From Isotricha intestinalis (taxonomy: Eukaryota > Ciliophora > Litostomatea > Vestibuliferida > Isotrichidae), in NCBI GenBank assembly GCA_023807065.1, contig JAJJLU010000696.1, positions 1 to 22,726 of the forward strand: a stretch of 22,726 bases of DNA. The letters are read 5' to 3'. The position numbers were made by a program, and so were the translations under genes. The notes under the pieces are model-generated. The model ran no database searches and was not told where the DNA came from. It saw nothing but the letters and a program-made list of their open reading frames with translations. Below, piece by piece: positions 18,812 to 22,726 of the stretch (its first letter is position 1; every line of letters starts with the position of its first letter).

Positions 18812-19384
18812 TTAACATTCATATTTATATAAATCAATATCATCCCTTTCAATATTGCTTCCTATATTTACTCCAATTATATTTCCTAATTTTGGAATAT
18901 TAATAAAAGAACCAAAATTATAAGGAAATGCAGTTTTATTATGATGAATAATTTTATTATAATTTTCATTTTTATCTTTCCATTTATAATATCTATATTG
19001 ATATGAATGTATATATTTTATTATTTGAAGAATAATTTCACTTAACTTTAATTCTTTTCCTATTGAACTTAAAATTTTATTATTAAATCTTTCTTTCTCT
19101 AAAGTTTTTCTTATTGAATTTAACATTTTATCATCTATAATACATTCTGCTATCTTTGAGTCACATATTAAATCTAATTTTTTAAAAATTTCATCTAACA
19201 TTTTTTCACTATGTATTATATTCTCATTTATATCTATATCATAGAAATTAAAATCTTTTATTTCTTGATAATTTCCTTTTTTTATAGTATCATATTCCTT
19301 TTTTAATTCCTTATATTTTTCAAAATTTAAATCTAAAACATTACAATTTATTATTGTCAGAAATAGTATAGTTATTATTTTCAT
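18812..19384 (-). CDS. Small secreted protein, unknown function
   Basis: The protein has 190 residues, starting at ATG 19384-19382 and ending in TAA. The N terminus MKIITILFLTIINCNVLD is a typical signal peptide, with likely cleavage near residues 14-18. The mature part begins with a charged helical stretch (EKYKELKKEYDTIKK) and has Cys at 14, 74, 81 and 190 (the last residue). It ends in a Gly/Asn/Ile-rich part (FGSFINIPKLGNIIGVNIG). Cys74 and Cys81 could form a disulfide. No membrane anchor or enzymatic motif is visible and I do not recognise the family. It may be the N-terminal part of a longer, truncated protein, since the end falls abruptly, but I see no clear continuation past the stop. 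It is the last intact gene before the chromosome end. Confidence 0.6.
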   Translation of the reverse strand: MKIITILFLTIINCNVLDLNFEKYKELKKEYDTIKKGNYQEIKDFNFYDIDINENIIHSEKMLDEIFKKLDLICDSKIAECIIDDKMLNSIRKTLEKERFNNKILSSIGKELKLSEIILQIIKYIHSYQYRYYKWKDKNENYNKIIHHNKTAFPYNFGSFINIPKLGNIIGVNIGSNIERDDIDLYKYEC

Positions 19385-20259
19385 CCTTAATTAATATTTT
19401 TGATTTGAATTATCTATTGTTTTTTAATTTTATAATACTTGTACATAACCACGTGGAAAATAAAATATAATTTTATCATTGATTTGTTTTTTGGAAAATA
19501 GATATGTATTTAGCTTTAAATTGACTCCTCTTATCTAATATATATATTATTTGGTTGCAACTTATATCATTCAATCAAAATTTAAGATTTTTTATTTTTT
19601 TTATGTAACATTAAATAATTAAAATTTGATAGATAATTACAATAATCTACTAAAAAGAATGTTTCATAAATGTTGAATAAAGGTAAGAAAAATTTATTTG
19701 AAATTAAATAAAACTTTATAAGAAAGTAAAGGGAGAAGTATAATATTGTTATTTAAATATAGTGAATGCTAATTAAATTAATATAATCAATGAAGAATTA
19801 AATAATATATAATTTACTCATTTTTAAAAGATAATCATGTCGAAAGGATATGTTATAAAAAATGTAATGACATTCTTTCAATTCATTTGAATAATTTGTG
19901 AAATATGAATTTAAAGGAAATATCAAAATTAGATTAAATGAATAAATTTTTATTAAATCTTAATTGCTGATGTACACCAAAAATAAAAATAATATATTTC
20001 CAAAATTCACAATTAATAATGTATATTTTCTTATAATTTTATAATATGAATCTATCAAAATATCATATTTTTAATCCTCTTCCGAGAAAATAATTATGAT
20101 TTAAATAAAACATAATCTATCTTTAAAAAATAATTAATCCATTTATGAGAGTTAATGCTTTTTAAATTCAATAATAATTCAAGCTATATTTGAATAATCT
20201 AAAAATAAATGAATTTTTCGGAAGACAATTTAAAAATTAAAATATTTGAAATATAATAA
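19385..20259. other. Intergenic region, no gene seen
   Basis: About 875 nt contain only frames of fewer than about 40 codons. Some pieces on the minus strand just left of 20260 look faintly coding and may belong to the decayed gene that ends there, but I cannot assign them. A CCACGTGG palindrome lies at 19450-19457, a rare G/C-rich word in this sequence and a possible bHLH-type site. Confidence 0.5.
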
Positions 20260-21050
20260 TTAACAAATTTTATCTAAAAAAGATCAATACTCAATTTTAG
20301 CAAGAGAATAAAAATTATTTTCTTTAGAACAATTATAATCTAATTTTTTTAAATCAAAAATCAAATTCATTAAAATTAATAGAAAAAATAACAGATTTGT
20401 ATTTATATTTAAGATAATTTTTTTTTTATAACAATTTCACTTAATTTAGAATCATTATCTGATAAGTCAAAAGATAAAGAAGAAATAACAGAATTAATTG
20501 TTTCAATCATAATTTTTTTTTTAATTATACAATTTACTTCTTTAGAACCTAAAGTTAAAGTATCATTAATTCCAATAAAATTATTGTTTTGATTAATTAA
20601 ATTAACTTTAGTATGATATATTATTTCATTTTCATTTATTGAATTATATGTAAAAATAGCAACTAAAAAAGTTATATCTAGCTTTTTCAAATTTTCTTCT
20701 TCTATATAATCATTTAAATATTTTATTTTTTTCTTTTATTGAAAGGGAAAATTTTTCTTTTGTTATATTTTTATAATTTTTATCTTTGTAATTTTCTAAA
20801 TCTTCTTCATCCAAAATTTCCATTGTTGATGATTTTTTTTGAAAAGAATTTATTATATTTCTTGTTTTTGCTGTTATTGTTTTTCTTAAGAAAGAATTTG
20901 TTTTATTTGATATATTTAATTGATTTTCCTTTATTAAATTTACAGAAGCTAAATTATCTTTTTCCTTTTTTTCCTTTTGATTCTCATTTTCATAATAGCA
21001 AAAATCACTTATGCAAAAAGTTAATTAAATCAAAAAAAATAAATTATAAA
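20260..21050 (-). pseudogene. Decayed secretory membrane protein gene
   Basis: On the minus strand a hydrophobic, signal-like start (NLFFLI, TAA, LTFCISDFCYY) lies near 21045-21000 with no ATG. A long Lys/Glu/Asn frame follows (from ENENQKEKKEKDN to KEKFSLSIKEK) up to a run of seven A at 20726-20732. One A fewer there joins it to the next open segment, which runs to TAA 20411-20409. A run of ten A at 20418-20427, given one more A, joins that to a third segment with a membrane-like stretch (NTNLLFFLLILMNLIF), then KKLDYNCSKENNFYSLAKIEY, a TGA, SFLDKIC and TAA at 20262-20260. Thus two single-base indels and two stops break what looks like one gene. The product family is not recognisable. No homologue was compared, so the joins rest on composition and frame only. 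Confidence 0.5.
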
Positions 21051-21064
21051 TAAAAAAAATAAGA

Positions 21065-21119
21065 TAAAATAAAATAAAATAAAATAAAATAAAATAAAAT
21101 AAAATGAAATAAAATAAAT
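21065..21119 (+). repeat. AAAAT pentanucleotide microsatellite
   Basis: About ten tandem copies of AAAAT, with one unit changed to AAATG. It sits exactly between two decayed genes that read away from each other. Confidence 0.85.
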
Positions 21120-21168
21120 AAAAAAAATTAAATTAAAACTTGAAAAAAAACTTAAAAAAATTAAAAAA

Positions 21169-22230
21169 ATGAATACATTAAAAAAAAGCTTTCAAAAAGA
21201 GATTTTATTGATTTAAAACATATTATAACAATATTCAAATTGTACAAAGCATTATATCATTTTAACCCAGCTAATGCAGAAGAACATTAAAAAAAGCAAG
21301 AATCTTATTTTAAAAAGAGAGGAAATCTCTCAAAGAACAAATTGAAAAATATCAAAATTGTTAAAAAATATTTAAAATGGAAACAAAATTTTATGTTCCA
21401 AAGGAAAAAAAGAATAAGACAGAGAAAAATTTATATGAAATATATGAATAATTTTATCGTCCAATAAATATTAATGAGATGTTATTATTTTTTGAAAGTA
21501 AATTTGAGAAAATGAAAAAAGACGGTGAAACAGAAGGAATGATATTATCAAAAGAAAATGAAAAAAAATTAATGAATCGATCACTTCTTAAAGGAATGCC
21601 ATTTTATATATATAATATATAAAAAATTAAAATTAAGAAATATGAAGAAAGTATAAGTGAATAACCAATATTATTAGTTAATCCTTCTTCAATAATTGAT
21701 AAAAAAAGGTTAATTTTTTAAATGGAGAAAATATTCAAAATTTAATTAATGGAAATTATACTCTTTTAGATAGAAATATTTATGAAAACATTGATTTGAA
21801 TCATTATGAAATATATAATCAATTGAAATATATTTATATCTAACGTTTATATGAAGATTATTTTGAAAAATTAAAACATAAAATTTTTCTTCTTTAAGTC
21901 CATCAATTTATGCAATCCCTTTTGAATTAAATATGAAATATCCTATTTTTCAATTATAAATTAATGATTACATTCAATGATCTTATTTTAGAGAAAATTT
22001 TTCTTTTATTGGAAAATATTATGATTCTTCTTTTAATAATGATATGGAAAAAATGCACTTATGTTGTTGTTTTTTTTCCTGATGCAATTAAATTAAGTGA
22101 AAGAAAATGTTATATTAAATTATATGATCAAAGTAATCAAGTATTAATTAAAAATATTATTTTTAAATCTTGAGGATTTATTTGTAAATCTAGAAAATTT
22201 TTTATGAAATTTGTAAACTTGATATTCCTT
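21169..22230 (+). pseudogene. Decayed subtelomeric gene, several stops and frameshifts
   Basis: An ATG at 21169 begins a frame lost after 15 codons. Coding-like segments then follow in order: RDFIDLKHIITIFKLYKALY up to TAA 21288-21290; KERKSLKEQIEKYQN; ETKFYVPKEKK to TAA 21449-21451; FYRPININEMLLFFESKFEK to TAA 21620-21622; KKYEESISE to TAA 21662-21664; PILLVNPSSIID; NGENIQNLINGNYTLLDRN through IYNQLKYIYI to TAA; SPSIYAIPFELNMKYPIF; SYFRENFSFIGKYYDSS to CCCFF; and PDAIKLSERKCYIKLYDQ to a TGA before GFICKS. The break after CCCFF is at eight T, where seven would keep frame. Parts (NGNYTLLDRN..YENIDLNHYEIYNQLKY) are weakly reminiscent of the DUSP region of ubiquitin-specific proteases, but this is a guess. 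No segment is long enough to be a gene alone. Confidence 0.55.
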
Positions 22231-22695
22231 TTATTTTAATATATTATTTTATTCATGGCTCTATTGATAAAGAATACAATTTTTAAATATTTAAATTTAT
22301 TTAAAAAATTTGGTTTAAATGATTTTTTTAAAAATAAATAAATAATATAAGAAACAAAAAAATTAGATAATATACAGAGAAAAAATAAATTATTTTTATA
22401 CATCTTTACCAAGAATTTTTTAAATTTTGTTTTTTGTTTAATTGGAAATTTTGTACTATGAGATTTATAAAAGGAACTCTTCTTGGATGTGAATTAAAAA
22501 TTGTTTTTGTTTTATTAGAATAATATTTTCAATAATCTCATCCATCAATAAAAAATCTACTTTATTAATAGATTCCCTTCAGAATTTATTCTTCTATAAA
22601 AATTATTATTTTTATGAATTTTTAAAATTTTATTTTAAAAATTATTATATAAAACTTTAATTTTTTTCTTTTTCTTCTTCTTTTGAAATTAATAA
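22231..22695. other. Non-coding subtelomere
   Basis: About 465 nt of A/T-rich sequence separate the last coding-like piece from the telomere. I see no repeats shared with the rest of the window, no open frame and no RNA gene. A T/C-rich stretch (TTTTTTTCTTTTTCTTCTTC) lies just before the telomere. Confidence 0.6.
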
Positions 22696-22726
22696 TTGGG
22701 ATTGGGGATTGGGGATTGGGGATTGG
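22696..22726 (+). repeat. Telomere, TTGGGGA repeats
   Basis: A first unit with three G (TTGGGA) is followed by three full TTGGGGA units and a partial one at the very end of the sequence. The G-rich strand runs 5' to 3' towards the end, as at a chromosome terminus. The complementary unit is CCCCAAT. It differs from TTGGGG (Tetrahymena) and TTTTGGGG (spirotrichs) by an added A. The array is cut off at the window end, so its length is unknown. Confidence 0.92.

Noticed and set aside
20409..20690. Minus-strand frame of 93 codons as a stand-alone gene
   Set aside because: Coding character continues on both sides in frames offset by one A at homopolymers, so it is the middle of a broken longer gene.
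20739..21053. Plus-strand frame of 104 codons rich in Phe and Leu
   Set aside because: It is the antisense of the Lys/Glu-rich frame of the decayed minus-strand gene. Its Phe/Leu content is what reversed AAA/GAA codons give.
21964..22173. Plus-strand frame of 69 codons as a separate small gene
   Set aside because: Its first half is out of frame with the better coding reading (SYFRENFSFIGKYYDSS) and its second half (PDAIKLSERKCY) continues the larger decayed gene, so it is a composite.
1..22726. CRISPR arrays, insertion sequences, tRNA or rRNA genes
   Set aside because: No spaced direct repeats, transposase motifs, cloverleaf sequences or G/C-richer blocks were found. The composition and telomere indicate a eukaryotic nuclear chromosome.

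Overview
**Organism.** The window is extremely A/T-rich, with gene-dense but mostly intronless-looking reading frames of up to 1461 codons. It ends on the right in a tandem TTGGGGA (C-strand CCCCAAT) telomere, with the G-rich strand running out to the end. The 518-residue two-pass membrane protein has a layout I associate with ciliates. The six intact genes read with the standard code: Gln is CAA, Trp is TGG, and all six stop at TAA. A ciliate-like layout, a C4A2T-type telomere and standard stops together suggest a litostome ciliate (for example a rumen Entodiniomorph) and a macronuclear chromosome end. This is inference. The sequence directly shows only the telomere, the composition and the code use.

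**Layout.** 1-521 (minus): a broken gene. 760-5145 (minus): a Trm3/TARBP1-type tRNA 2'-O-methyltransferase. 5784-8497 (plus): a coiled-coil GTPase locus with an intact G domain but several stops and one frameshift. 8605-11145 (minus): an 846-residue two-pass membrane protein with a large ectodomain. 11146-12493: a spacer holding worn fragments of an AGC-like protein kinase. 12494-14398 (plus): a RING/B-box/coiled-coil/WD40 protein. From 14838 leftward-reading genes follow one another: a pepsin-fold protein lacking both catalytic aspartates, the two-pass membrane protein, and a small secreted protein at 18812-19384.

**Chromosome end.** From about 19.4 kb to the telomere I find no intact gene. 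There are two decayed genes (20260-21050 minus, 21169-22230 plus), an AAAAT microsatellite between them, and about 460 nt of non-coding subtelomere.

**How the genes relate.** The intact genes do not form a pathway. They cover tRNA modification, probable ubiquitin signalling, and membrane or secretory proteins. The most striking pattern is the decay. Its stops are mostly TAA or TGA at places where CAA (Gln) or TGG (Trp) would read naturally, and its frameshifts sit at A or T runs, while equally homopolymer-rich neighbouring genes stay open for thousands of bases.
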